From: Closterium sp. Naga37s-1
Taxonomy: Eukaryota > Streptophyta > Zygnematophyceae > Desmidiales > Closteriaceae
Direction of reading: 5' to 3'
NCBI GenBank assembly: GCA_947471745.1
Contig: CANJKZ010000783.1
Location: forward strand, 508,501 to 572,500
Length of the DNA: 64,000 nucleotides
Positions 17,844 through 28,542 of the stretch are shown here, piece after piece (within the stretch, counting starts at the first letter, position 1; each line of letters begins with the position of its first letter). The notes under the pieces were generated by a model. That model worked only from the letters and a program-made list of their open reading frames with translations, was not told the DNA's origin and did not search any database. The position numbers were made by a program, and so were the translations under genes.

Positions 17844-20338
17844 TCAAGAAGTGAGCAAGTGAGGCCAAGTAGGCACACGACCTAGCATCGTACAGAAGCG
17901 CTGATGATCACAAGGCGGAAGTGCCTTGGTAAAGATATCAGCAGTGTTGGCCTGAGAGGCCACGTAAGCAAGGCGCAGCTGACCACGCTGCTGCAGCTCA
18001 CGAGCAAGGAAGTAGCGAAGAGCAATGTGCTTCGTTCTGTGCTCCAGTCTGTGCTCCCGACACAAGGCCAGCATGGCCTTGTTGTCTACGTACAGAACTG
18101 GAGGAGAACGAGGCGGCTCTCCTAGGTCAGTCAGCAGGTAGGTGAGCCAGCGTAGCTCCTGTGCAGCCATGGCCCCCGCGTAGATCTCAGCCTCACAGCT
18201 AGAGCCGAGAACAGAAGACGAGCGGGTAGACCGCCACGAAACAGAGCCGGAACCAAGGCTGAAGGTGTAACCCTGTGACGACCGCTGCGTAGCCTGGTCG
18301 TCAGCCCAAGAAGCGTCTGCGTGACCTGTGAGGACCACTGAACGCCGCCCTCCAAGCACTAGCCCCATGCCCGACGTACTGCACAAGTAGCGCAACACCC
18401 TCTTCGCTGCAGCCATGTGCTCTGGTCGGTGTCTCCCAGGAGCAACATAGCGTGCCAAGATGCTAAGAGGGTATGCAAGGTCAGGTCGAGTGCAGGTCAT
18501 CAGGTACATGAGGCAGCCAACAAGCTCTGGGTACGGGCCACTCGGCTCTACGGACTCATCCGAAGGCAGAGCTGAGAGCGAGTGGCGAGTAGACAGAGGA
18601 GTGGCCTGAGGCGAGGAGTACGTGAAGTCGAAGCGCTGAAGGACCTGCTGCACCATGTGTGACTGAGTCAGGGTAATGGTGCGCTGTGCTCTATCCCGGG
18701 TGATCTGCAAGCCAAGGTAGCTGCGCAGTTCACCCAGGTCTGTGCACGTGTGTCTCTTCTGCAGCTCGGACTTCACGTGGGCGAGTCCAGCAGTGTCGGC
18801 AGTAGCAAAGACCAAGTTGTCGACGTACACAAGGATGAAGAACGGCGGCAAAGAGGTGTCGGTGCGCAGAAACAGCGACGGGTCAGCAGTAGAAGGAGCA
18901 AACCCAAGAGCCGCAAGTGTAGTCCTCAGTGTGTCGTGCCACTCACGGGGCGCCTGGCGGAGACCGTAGACTGGCCGCCGGAGGCTCCACTGGGTACCAG
19001 GAGGAAACGACCCAGTGAAGCCAGGTGGGCGGCGCAGCCAGATCTCCTCGTGCAGGCTGCCCTGCAGGAAAGCTGTGCTGAAGTCAAGAGAGTGAAGCTC
19101 GTAGTCGCGCTGAGCGGCTATGTGCAGCAGCACCCGAAGAGTGGTCATCTTCGGGGTGGGAGAGATGGTCTGAAAGTAGTCAACTCCATGTCGCTGACTA
19201 AAGGCTCGAGCCACGTAACGCGCCTTGAAGACAGGCGGAGAACCCGGCGGCCGCTTCACCCTGAAAATCCACATGCCACTGACGATGCTCGCCCCAGGTG
19301 GGGGAACCTCGTCGACGTAGGTGCCTGTGGACTTCCAGGAAGCCATCTCTGCGTCCATGGCTGACTGCCACTAAGAGGAGTAGGGACCCTTGATCGCCTC
19401 AGCGTACGACCGAGGAGTCGGGATGTCTGGTGCATCCGGGTCTCCCTCAGGGGCAATCAGCGTGGACACGAGATGAGGCAAAGCAGCAGCAAAACACTGG
19501 AACTCCTCCTGCCTGTCCTCAAGGACGTCCGTGCTAAGAGCACATTCACCCCCGACGGACGGAGGACAGACAGACTCAGACTCAGCAACGAGACTAGTGG
19601 CGTAGTCTAGACGACAGCGAGCAGCAAAGTCGACAAGCTCAGCAACCAAGGCAGACGCAGCAGTGGACTCAAAGGAAGGGTCAGTGACAACAGTAGCCAG
19701 GAGACGCGTGACAGTAGGAGTGGCAGCACGAAGAGAGTCAGACTCCGGGTCAGCAAGAACAGGAAGAGAGGACTCTGGAGGAGACGGCAACAGGACACGC
19801 AGAGGAGCAGTTGAAGGACGCAGTGCCATCTGGTGTGTTCCTGAGACCGCAGGAGGACGCGGACTCGGAACACGACTACTAGTGCGAGCAGCACGAACAG
19901 GCGACGCAGGACGAGACGCAGGCTCCCGACGCTCCAGTAGGACCGCCAGCTCCAGCACCGCCAGTAGCTCCAGCACTACGAGAACCTCCAGGCCCAGCAG
20001 CTCCAGTCCCCCCAGCAGTACCAGCGGCTCCAGAACCTCCAGCAGCACCAACTCCAGCAGCCCCAGCAGCACCTCCAGTCCCAGCAGCTCCAGTACCGCC
20101 AGTACGAACACCTCCAGGACCAGTGGCTCCAGTACCTCCAGCGCAGACCCCAGGGTCAGCAGCAACAGTAGCACCTCCAGCTCCAGCAGCACGGCTCCAG
20201 CGCCGGGCAAACCACTCGCGCAGCTCCTGTGGAGAGAGTAGCTCCCGCCGAGACGAAGCACCCGAAGGGCCCCCAGACCCAGCACCGCCAGAGGCCACAC
20301 GAGTAGACCCAGCACCCCCAGGCTCCGCACCCCCAGGC
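17844..20338 (-). pseudogene. element A: linker, RT and RNase H
   Basis: RT/RNase H is open from 19358 to 17844 (504 codons): copia RT opening MASWKSTGTYVDEVPPP, catalytic LDFSTAFLQGS, then YVDN at 18816-18827 where YVDD is expected, RNase H TGHADASWADD, SSCEAEIYAGA, LYVDNKAMLALC and the ending ADIFTKALPP. The linker (20338-19371) is rich in Gly/Ala/Pro repeats and contains an SPQELREWFA motif. A stop (tag, where C has cag) at about 19374 separates it from the RT. A frame change also lies within the Gly/Ala repeats. GAC to AAC in YVDD removes one of two metal-binding Asp residues, so this copy's RT is probably inactive. Confidence 0.9.
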
Positions 20339-22789
20339 TCAGCACCCCCAGACCTCCGCACCTCCAGGCTCTGCACCCCCAGGATCAGCACCCCGAGCCT
20401 CAGCACCCCCAGGCTCAGCACCCCCAGACTCAGCACCCCCAGGCTCAGCACCCCTAGCAGCACCAGAGTCAACAGCTACCTCGACAGGCTCGACTGCGTC
20501 TACCTGGGACACACCTGACGGGGCAGGACCCTGAGGGGGGAGAGGGTCTACCGGGGGGGGACCTGGCGCAAGGAAGAGCGGCGGCGGGGGGAGGGGCGCA
20601 GTTCGGTAGGGGAAGAGTCGATAGTAGGACACCGACTCGTCAAAGGTGACGTCCTGGGAGGACAGAACACGGCGCGAGGTGGGGTGGTAAAACTGCCAAC
20701 CAGGCGCGTCAGGGGGGAAGCCAAGGAAGACGCAGGGAACAGCACGGGGGGACAGCTTGTCCGCAGACAAGTCGCGGACAAACGCCCGAGATCCCCAGAC
20801 ACGAAACGCAGACGCATCGCCAACCTTCCCCGTCCACCGCAGGGTGGGGGAGGTCTCTGGCAAGGAGACCCGGGGCTGAAGGTTGAGCTGATGCGCTGCG
20901 TACTGAACCGCAAACGGCCACAGAAAATGGGGAGCAGCCGCATGGATCATGGACGTACGAGCGACGTCCATGACCATGCCAATGCGGCGCTCAGCAATCC
21001 CATTTTGCTGTGGAGAGGCCGGAAGCGTGAAGGTCTGGCGGATGCCCTGTGCACGACAGAAGGCTCCCAGAAGGCCAGAGGAAAACTCTCCGCCCCTGTC
21101 AGAGTGCAGACGCAGAAAAGGAAAGTCCGAGCCGAAACTCTCTCTGAGCTGGAGACGAGCTGCGCGGATCCAGTCGATCAACACCTCAGTGACGTCACCC
21201 TTGCTGCGCAAGGGGAACACCGTGGTGTAACGCGAGTAGTCGTCAACCACCAACAGGAAGTAATGCTCGTGACCCTGGCCACGGACGCGGGCGGGGCCCC
21301 ACACGTCCATGTGAAGAGTCTGCAGCGGAGCCTCTGTCGGAGGAAACTCGGAGGAGTGAGGAGCGGCGCGCTGCCGCCCCTCGACGCAGGGAACGAAGGT
21401 ATGGGCAGGCCCCGGAGGGAGGGGAGGGAGGGACCGGGGGAGACCAGAGACAAGGTAACGGGAGGCCATGCCTCGGAGACGCGGCAGGGAGGGGTGACCA
21501 AGGCGGTGGTGCCAGAGGAGAGTCCGGTGGGACAGGAGACGACACGAGCAGGGAGCAGACTCAGGACCAGACCTGGACGCTGCAGCAAACACCTGACTCG
21601 ACGCAACTACCTGACCAGACTCAGCAACCGGAGGAGACGCAGTAGTCAGTGTGTACACGCTCGACCCCGGCCGACGGGTAAACGTGGCCAAGTGTCGGCC
21701 CGTCCGAGCACACGTACAGTGGGTCACCCGCTGACTCGCAGGAGTGAACTGGTCAACCCCCCGATCCTGTAGATCAGCACCACTCACCAAGTTCGTAGAG
21801 AACGAGGGGAGGTAGAGACCTGACAGGGTGCCAGAGGGGGCTGCCGGACACGGTAAGACAGTGGAGAAGCGAGCAAGGACAGGACCCCCAGAGGGGTCCG
21901 CCAGGGAGACCGCAACTGGCCGACTAAGCGGCGTAAGCGTGGTGCGGTCTCGAAAGAAGGAGCGGGAAGCACCCGAGTCAAGGGTGAAGGTGTGTAAGGC
22001 CTGAGCCGACGTGGTACCTGAGAGAGCAGACGCACCAGTACCTGGGGCAGCAGACTCACCAGCACCTGGAGCAACAGACGCACTAGCACCTAGAGCAGCA
22101 GCCTCACCAGCACCTAGAGCAGCAGTCTCAATGCCCGGGTCAGGCGGAACACACAGGTAACAGTCACCCTCATCACTAGTAGGCAATGTATACATGGCAG
22201 TGAGGATAGCATCATAGTCAAGAGTATAGATATCTACCCTCAGCCTAAGCAGCTCCACCCAGTCGGGGAGCTCAGCCGCGTCGCCAAACTCCGTACGCCA
22301 GGCGTCGCTCAGACGGGCAAAGCAGCGGGACTCTGCGTGACCAAACGTCCCGCAAGGCTGACCAGTCCGAGCACCAGTGCGAATGACGTACGGACACCGA
22401 GCAGTACCCCGTGACCCGTCACGCTGAGCGTACCACTCACGAAGCTGCTGGGTCGAAAGGACCGCGCACGGACGACGCTGCAGCTGCACCTGGCCACGAC
22501 AAGCAGCTGCCGAACTACTCACTCCAGGACGACTCCCACTACGGCCACCCCAACAACCCCAAGTAGCGTACCACTCACGAAGCTGCTGGGGCGTGAGGGA
22601 CTCACGCGGACGTCGCTGGAGCTGCATCTGGCCACCGCGAGGAGCAGCAGGAGCAGTGGTAGCCGCAGTAGCAGCAGCAGTAGCAATAGCAGTAGTCGCA
22701 GCGCTGCCACCCCTACAACCCCAACTAGCGTACCACTCACGAAGCTGTTGGGGGGCGAGGGACTCACGCGGACGGCGCTGGAGCTGCAT
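20339..22789 (-). pseudogene. element A: gag C-terminal part, protease, integrase
   Basis: 816 codons open. N-terminal end has three repeats of a QLQRRP ... QQLREWYA motif, then an atypical zinc knuckle (C-x13-C-x4-H-x4-C around CGTFGHAESRC). The protease motif is FTLDSGASRSFF. The pre-integrase motif is LLWHHRLGHPSLPRLRG. The integrase core has HMDVWGPARV, LHSDRGGEFS and QQNGIAERRIG (D,D,E). The UBN2-like gag N-terminus present at 41519-42100 in C and at 1-617 in element 1 is absent from A. The frame ends in the Ala/Gly-repeat linker. Gag and pol were one polyprotein in this family, as C shows. Confidence 0.88.
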
Positions 22790-22939
22790 CTGGCCACGCC
22801 AGGAGCAGCAGTAGTAGTAGAAAGAGCAGTAGCAGCAAGAGCAGCAGTAACAGCAGTACGGGCAGGGCAGTGCTCACCTGTGGCGAGAAGGGCAGGCGTA
22901 CGACGGCGGCAATGGCCAGGCCGCTACCACTGTAGGGCG

Positions 22940-23270
22940 AGGGCTCCGCGGCAGCTGCAGGGGTGGCTGCTCCAGAGGCGGCTGCTGCAGGGGCGGCTGC
23001 TCCAGGGGCGGCTGCTGCAGTAGCGGCTGCTTCAGGGGCGGCTGCTGCAGGGGCGGCTGCTCTAAGGGCGGTTGCTGCAGGGGCGGCTGCTGCAGGGGCG
23101 GCTGCTCCAGGGGCGGCTGCTGCAGTGGCGGCTGCTGCAGGGGCGGCTGCTTCAGGGGCGGCTGCTCCAGGGGCGGCTGCTGCAGGGGCGGCTGCTCCAG
23201 GGGCGGCTGCTGCAGGGGTGGTTGCTCCAGGGGCGGCTGCTGCAGTGGCGGCTGCTCCAGGGCGCGGGTT
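22940..23270. repeat. 15-bp tandem repeat in element A leader
   Basis: About 22 imperfect copies of a gcggctgctscaggg unit. Because 15 is a multiple of three, several frames stay open on both strands; these ORFs are repeat artefacts. Confidence 0.85.
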
Positions 23271-23389
23271 AGGGCAAGGCGCCGCGGCGGGCAGGGGTGA
23301 CGCCACGCGGGTCCTGCAGGGGCGTCGCGACGCACAGGAGCCGCGCCTCGCGGGTCTCGCAGGGGCGTCGCGACGAGGCGAGGGCGACG

Positions 23390-23830
23390 CGGCAGGGCCG
23401 CGACTGGCGACGGGGCGGGGCCGCGACTGGCAACGGGGCGAGTCCGCGACTGGCGACGGGGCGGGGTCGCGACTGGCGACAGGGCGGGGCCGCTACGGGC
23501 AGCGGGGCGGGGCCGCGAGGGGGCCGTGAAGGGGCCGCGAAGGGGCCGAGAAGGGGCCGTGAAGAGGCCGCAAAGGGGCCGCGAAGGGGCCGCGAGGGGG
23601 CCGCGAAGGTGCCGCGAGGGGGCCGCGAGGGGGCCGCGAAGGGGCCGTGAAGGGGCCGCGAAGGTGCCGCGAAGGGGCCATGAAGGGGCCGCGAAGGGGC
23701 CGTGGAGGGAGGCCGCGAAGGGGCCACGAGGGGCCTGAAGGGGCCGCGAAGGGCCGTGAGAGGGGCCGTGAGAGGCCGTGAGAGGGGCCGCTACGGGGCC
23801 GTAAGGGAGCGCGACGGGCCACTAAGGGCA
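23390..23830. repeat. GC-rich tandem repeats in element A leader
   Basis: Imperfect units of about 10-20 bp built on gaaggggccgcga and gactggcgacggggcggg. Homologous in position to the leaders at 660-1600 (element 1) and 40740-41460 (element C). No credible gene. Confidence 0.75.
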
Positions 23831-23954
23831 GGGGACGCGACGGGAGGGTAGGCACACGGGGCGCGACTCGGGCAGGGGCGAAGCGCGCTCCGGGCAGGAA
23901 AAAAAAAAAATCGATATTCGGTGGGCCCTAGGAAACGTTCCCACTAGGGAACCT

Positions 23955-23965
23955 GCTCTATACCA
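23955..23965 (-). other. primer-binding site of element A
   Basis: Minus strand TGGTATAGAGC directly after the LTR. It equals the plant initiator-tRNA-Met PBS TGGTATCAGAGC with one base missing. The same variant occurs in element C. Confidence 0.75.
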
Positions 23966-24091
23966 TGTGAAAGAACGAGGAATGTGTGCACTAGGAAACA
24001 GGTGGGTACAAGTAGGAAAACCTAAAAGTGTTGTACCCCATATTGTCTACCCCACTACAGCCTACACAGACTATAGCATATAAGTTTGACA
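23966..24091 (-). repeat. 5' LTR of element A (126 bp)
   Basis: Same length as the 3' LTR and ends CTTTCACA next to the PBS. An unusually short LTR for a copia element. Confidence 0.95.
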
Positions 24092-24554
24092 TCCGCCTCC
24101 CGTTCCCACAAATCCCGTGCCCAGAACTGGAGGGATCCACGACAGAGGGGGATATGGCGCAGCAGAAACAGGACGCATGGAGGCAGGCGGAGCACGATCA
24201 ACAACGGGAGCTTGAACCTGGAAGAACGTCTGAGCGTTTCGCGCAAGAGCAGTGTGTGGCGCTGGCGGAGCACGCGCATTCACAGGAGCAGGGGCATGCG
24301 CTGCGGCGGCAGGGTCCAGCGAGCTTTCAAGATACGGCGCACCCGTCAAAGCAGTGCGCATCGCCGCAGCCAACATCCCCAGGAAATCCTCGCGCAGCTG
24401 CTGCATTTCGCTGGACCCACTGCTCCCGCGACCGTGACCTCCCCACCAGCCACCGCGGCCACCGCGATGCGCCGACCGGTACAATGAGGACGGCCTCCAC
24501 CGATGCGCCGTCGCATTGCGTCCCGCACATGCCATACACGCACTCAATGAATCA

Positions 24555-26900
24555 CTCCCCTCGACCTCACCATAGCATGTCTTGTCTATTTCGTTGAAGG
24601 CCTTAGCACAATCATTGCAAATGCACTTTGAAATGGTAAGATCACTACCTGTCCGATGGCAGGTGGCACTTGTCCCTCAATCCACCGCGGCACACGGGTC
24701 TGCACAAAGGGTTCGTGGAAGTTCCGAATCACAGGAGGAAGGCAAGAGGGATGAAATGGAAGAAGGAAGAGTTTGCACTCATGGGTTTTGTTTTGACCGT
24801 GCACTCACTCGCCCACACACGCTCACTCGCCCACACACGCGCACTCGCCCATCCACTCACACTCCCCCACATATGCACACTCGCCCACACACGCACACTC
24901 GCCCACACACGCACACTCGCCCACACACGCATACTCGCCCACACACGCACACTAGCCCACACACGCGCACTCGCCCACACACGCGTACTCGCCCACACAC
25001 GCGCACTTGCCTACACACGCACACTCGCCGACACACGCACACTCGCCCACACACGCACACTCGCCCACATACGCACACTCACCCACACACGCACACTCGC
25101 CCACACGCACATTCGCCTACACACGTGCACTCGCCCACACACGCGCACTCGCCCACACACGCGCACTCGCCCACACATGCGCACTCACCCACACACGCGC
25201 ACTCGCCCAAACACGCGCACTCACCCACACACACCCACTTGTCGACACACGCTCACTCGCCGACACACGCCCACTCGCCGACACACGCACACTCGGCCAT
25301 ACACGCACACTCGCCCACACACGCACACTCGCCCACACACGCACACTCGCCCACACACGCACACTCGCCCAGACACGCACACTCGCCCACACACGCGCAC
25401 TCGCCCACACATGCGCACTCGCCCACACACGCGCACTCGCCCACACACTCGGACTCGCCCACATAATCGCACTCACCCACACACCCACACTCGTCCACAC
25501 ACGCGCACTCGCGCACACTCGCGCACTCGCCCACACGCGCGCACTCGCCCATACACGCGCACTCGCCCACACACGCACACTCGCCCAAACACACACACTC
25601 GCCCACACACGCGCACTCACCGACAGACGCGCACTCGCCCACACACGCGCACTTGCCCACACACGCGCACTCGCCCACACACGCGCACTTGCCCACACAC
25701 GTGCACTCGCCCACACACGCGCACTCGCCCACACAAGCGCACTCACCCACACACGCGCACTCGCCCACACACGCGCACTCGCCCACGCACGCACACTCTC
25801 CCACGCACGCACACTCGCCCACACACGCGCACTCGCCCACACACACACTCACCCACACTCGCTCTCTCACCCACACTCTCTCTCTCGCCCACACTCGCGC
25901 ACTCGCCCACACTCGCACACTCTCTCAGTCCCCCCCACCACTCACCAAAACATGTCTTGTCTGTTTGGTGGAACGCAACAGCACGATCATTTCAAATGCA
26001 CTTGGGGTTGTTTACTGCCTGTCCGAGTGCAGTAAGCACATGACCCGCAATCCACGTTGGCACACACGTCTGCAGGGGGGTTCCCAAGTACAGAGGGCAT
26101 GGGTTAAAAGTAAGGAGTTTTTTCTTATGACTGTGCATTCACTCGCCCACACTCGTGCACTCACCTACACTCGCTCACTCACCCGCTAACCTTTCTGTTC
26201 GAAGTACACAGTCAGCCAGATGCTAGAGTGTGAGAAACAAGAGGTGGGAATCAAGGAGGGGAGAAGCGAGAGGAATATGAAAAAGTGGGTAGTAAGGGTG
26301 AGGGTGAGAAGCATGAGGGTGTGGAAAGTGGGAGGAGTAGAAAGGAGGGGAGGAGGCTAAGAATGAAGAAAAAATCCTCTCTCTGAGCAACGGCGGCAAA
26401 ATCTCTTGCTTTCTGACTGCCCGAAAGCATAGGTAAGTGGGAATAGTCAACCAGTCAACCAATCACGCGTTTGACTCACTCCCATGCCATGCGTGCACTC
26501 ACTCACTCCCCACGACTCACTATAGCATGTCTTGTCCGTTTCGTTGAAGGCATCGCTAATAACATCACACCAGCAGCGAGTAGTGTTATCGATTTTAGTA
26601 ACAGTGCAGTAAGCACCGCTTGCCCCGCAGTGAATCTTGGCATACGGGTCTGCGACAGCGGGGTGAGGTGGAGATCGTTATCAGCAATGGCTCAGTAAGC
26701 ACTGCTTGACCCGCAACAAGGAGTGTTATCAAGATTAAAAAGCAGCGCAGTGAGCACTGCTTGACCCACGGCCAATCTTGGCACACGGGTCTGCCACAGG
26801 GGGTGCATGGAAGTTTCGAACGAAATATGATATAGTCGGACAAAGGGGGTTGCGAAAAAGAAAGGAGTTTTTTCTCGTTGAAGCACAATCAGACAGATGC
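24555..26900. repeat. composite satellite: ~250-bp module repeated three times around an 18-bp minisatellite
   Basis: Three diverged copies of a module (about 24568-24800, 25942-26160 and 26514-26890). Each begins near catgtcttgtc.gttt, passes a cacacgggtctgc-like block and a ggagttttttct block, and the first two run into gcactcactcgccc repeats. A cag.cagatgctagag.gtgagaaaca block occurs at about 26209 and 26892. Between copies 1 and 2 lies the minisatellite listed separately. No gene is supported here. Confidence 0.7.
24800..25930. repeat. 18-bp minisatellite, about 60 copies
   Basis: Unit gcccacacacgcacactc with mostly g/a variation (cacacgcgcactc). The period is a multiple of three, so long ORFs appear in several frames on both strands (for example Ala-His-Thr-Arg repeats). 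Codons track the repeat and not a protein, so I do not call them genes. Confidence 0.95.
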
Positions 26901-27323
26901 TAGAGCGTGAGAAACAGGGCGAGACGCATGACGGGGAGGCATGAGCGATGACCACTTGGGTGCCATGGTACGTGCCACTCTGTACTAACCACCTTTTGAA
27001 GCGTTGGGTTTAGCAGTGCCGGGTTTGAAAGCACCACCACTGGGTCTAAAAGCGTTAGGACCGCCGGGCTTGAAAGCGCTGAGTTTAAAAGTGCTAGCTT
27101 GGGTCGCGAAGAAGCTGATCGCGACGAGACCCGCGACGAGTGCGGCAAAGCCCAGGCCACACAGGCTGCATAGCGCTCCATCACGACTTGAGACGCGCCC
27201 GAAAAACCAGGGAGACGACGGGAATCACAGCAGTGGAGAAAAGGCTCCCCTCAATTCCGGAAAACGGAACCGCCACAGATTACGCCACTGGTGACGGCAG
27301 TACTACGTTGCTTGCAAGCGGCT
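26900..27323. other. unassigned segment with short GLKAL-coding repeats
   Basis: Positions 27000-27110 contain three or four imperfect repeats that read GLKAP/GLKAL on the plus strand, inside a 96-codon ORF (27004-27294). No domain is recognised. It flanks the truncated end of element F. It could be a fragment of a host gene, but nothing confirms it. Confidence 0.3.
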
Positions 27324-27326
27324 TGC

Positions 27327-27440
27327 ACGCAAACTTGTAGTTCACTAAGGAGAAAAATTGGTTAAGTGTTTGAAGGCACAGAGTTGGCACACAAAGAGAA
27401 TTCACTAGAATTTAATGAAAGATAGAATACAGTAAGGAAC
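27327..27440 (-). repeat. element F left LTR, piece 1
   Basis: Matches 61466-61580 (cgcaaacttg..attcactaag onward) and ends at ggaac, where B inserted. The outer end expected from 61417-61461 is missing or unrecognisable. Confidence 0.8.
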
Positions 27441-28306
27441 TATTGTCTGATGCAATCATATGCATTCACGTCTGTCTGCCTCCCATCATGTGTTCGTGCG
27501 CTGCATGCGTGGTGTGAGCGTGTGCAAGAATTTGTGTTTTGTGCGGTTTGGTTTTTTCTGAGTGTGTGTGAATGTTATTTGGCTTGAGCAGATATCTGAA
27601 GTGACTCCTCTGCTCAAGAGCTTTCCGACGAACCAAGTATCGCTTCAATCGGAGCACGAACAAGAAAGTTACGAACGTTGGAGTTCGTATGCTTTTCATA
27701 TTTGATTGTGGCAACTGTGGGAAGTTGTGGGGTTGACTCAATATGGGGTACAGATTTTTGGGGGTTGGGAAATTCGTCTTTTCTACTGTAGTTGCTGCCA
27801 AATGGTTGGGAGAAACCAAACCAGGTTGGCAAGTGTGGCCAAGTTGGGTTGAGGTGGATTGTGGAGGTTGGGATAGTGACAAAGGTCATAGTTGGGTTGC
27901 CTATGGGGAAGGGAATTGTGTGGCATGGGGTTTCCTTGGTTGGGGACTCTCTTGGGACCTTCCCTCTCATCCTCCTCATCCCTTCCACCTGGTTTAGTGC
28001 TACTCTAATTCTCTTCTGTGAACTTTTGAGACTATTGTGATTGAGTTAAGATTCTATGGCAGCATACCCCCTAGTGCGCAGAAATTGATAACTCAAAAAA
28101 TACTTCACCTTTCCGTACGATTCAACTTGGGAATTGTAGCCACAGAGTAGAGATACAACATATCTGAGTTTGGTGAAGTTTTGACCGTGAACTTTTCGTC
28201 GACGGCGTTTCTTGTGGGCGCGACTTTTCTGTCCAGAATTCTAAGCCAGCGATTTTGAGAATTTTAGGCACCTAATCTTCGTAGACTCCGTCCTTAGTCT
28301 CTAACA
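27441..28306 (+). repeat. 5' LTR of element B (866 bp)
   Basis: Starts tattgtctgatgc (TG changed to TA) and ends ctctaaca. Nearly identical to 39393-40258. ORFs inside (for example 27466-27882 minus) recur in both LTRs only because the LTR is duplicated. Confidence 0.95.
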
Positions 28307-28308
28307 AG

Positions 28309-28319
28309 TGGTATCAGAG
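28309..28319 (+). other. primer-binding site of element B
   Basis: tggtatcagag, complementary to the 3' end of plant initiator tRNA-Met. Confidence 0.85.
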
Positions 28320-28542
28320 TTGATTAAGGACCTTGTGGGGAGTCTACTGAAGTGTGAAGACCCTCCTAGACCCACCATGGCCTGTGGGCGTGCCTAAGTG
28401 GAGTTCTGGAGGTTGGATGTGACTTCCGCTAAGGGGAAACTCTGCCGAAATTTCGTTGGCGCCGACACTTGTGAAGATTGTGTGGATCTACATTGTGACC
28501 AGCAAAAGGGGGAGCTGAAACCTCTGATTGGGAGCAGAGGAG

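Larger units (their letters stand above)
17521..24091 (-). mobile_element. Ty1/copia element A (complete, LTR to LTR)
   Basis: Bounded by two 126-bp LTRs and a perfect 5-bp TSD, tccgc, at 17516-17520 and 24092-24096. The LTRs differ at one base (second base, c/g), so the insertion is recent. Order on the minus strand: 5' LTR, PBS (23955-23965), GC-rich leader, gag C-terminal part, protease, integrase, linker, RT, RNase H, a polypurine tract of the form atgggggtg, 3' LTR. It lacks the N-terminal gag domain that elements 1 and C have and carries RT motif YVDN. It is inserted in the minus-strand ORF 17108-24547. Confidence 0.95.
17108..24547 (-). pseudogene. minus-strand ORF of about 280 codons split by copia element A
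   Basis: The frame runs from 24547 down to 24092, is interrupted by element A, and resumes at 17515 down to a stop at 17108. If A and one TSD copy are ignored, the two parts are in the same frame with no stop across about 860 bp. That is unlikely by chance in this sequence and argues for a real gene. The N-terminal part is Gly/Arg-rich, then has a helical EMQQLREDFLGMLAAAMRT segment and a Pro/Ala-rich stretch. The C-terminal part is hydrophobic and helical (VQLWRLVECQQALTLILV, FLLLPVLAALAMGGVAVPQL). I recognise no family. A broken relative lies at 11869-12831. The corresponding plus frame is closed here. Confidence 0.5.

Noticed and set aside
20684-21772. 362-codon plus ORF opposite the element A integrase, also found antisense in C (43235-44323, same length)
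   Set aside because: Equal length is expected because A and C are homologous. The frame is antisense to conserved integrase/protease codons, so it is a shadow.
22963-23529. 188-codon Ala/Gly-repeat ORF and overlapping Leu/Gln repeat ORFs
   Set aside because: Products of the 15-bp tandem repeat in the element A leader.
24800-25930. CRISPR-like array
   Set aside because: The repeats are directly adjacent 18-mers without unique spacers, in a eukaryotic retrotransposon context.
24582-26189. Several ORFs of 178-457 codons with His-Thr-Arg repeats
   Set aside because: They are translations of the 18-bp minisatellite, whose period keeps all frames open. There is no start context or domain.
27466-27997. 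ORFs of 84-138 codons repeated at 39418-39949
   Set aside because: They recur only because they lie inside the two LTRs of element B; LTR pairs duplicate any chance ORF.
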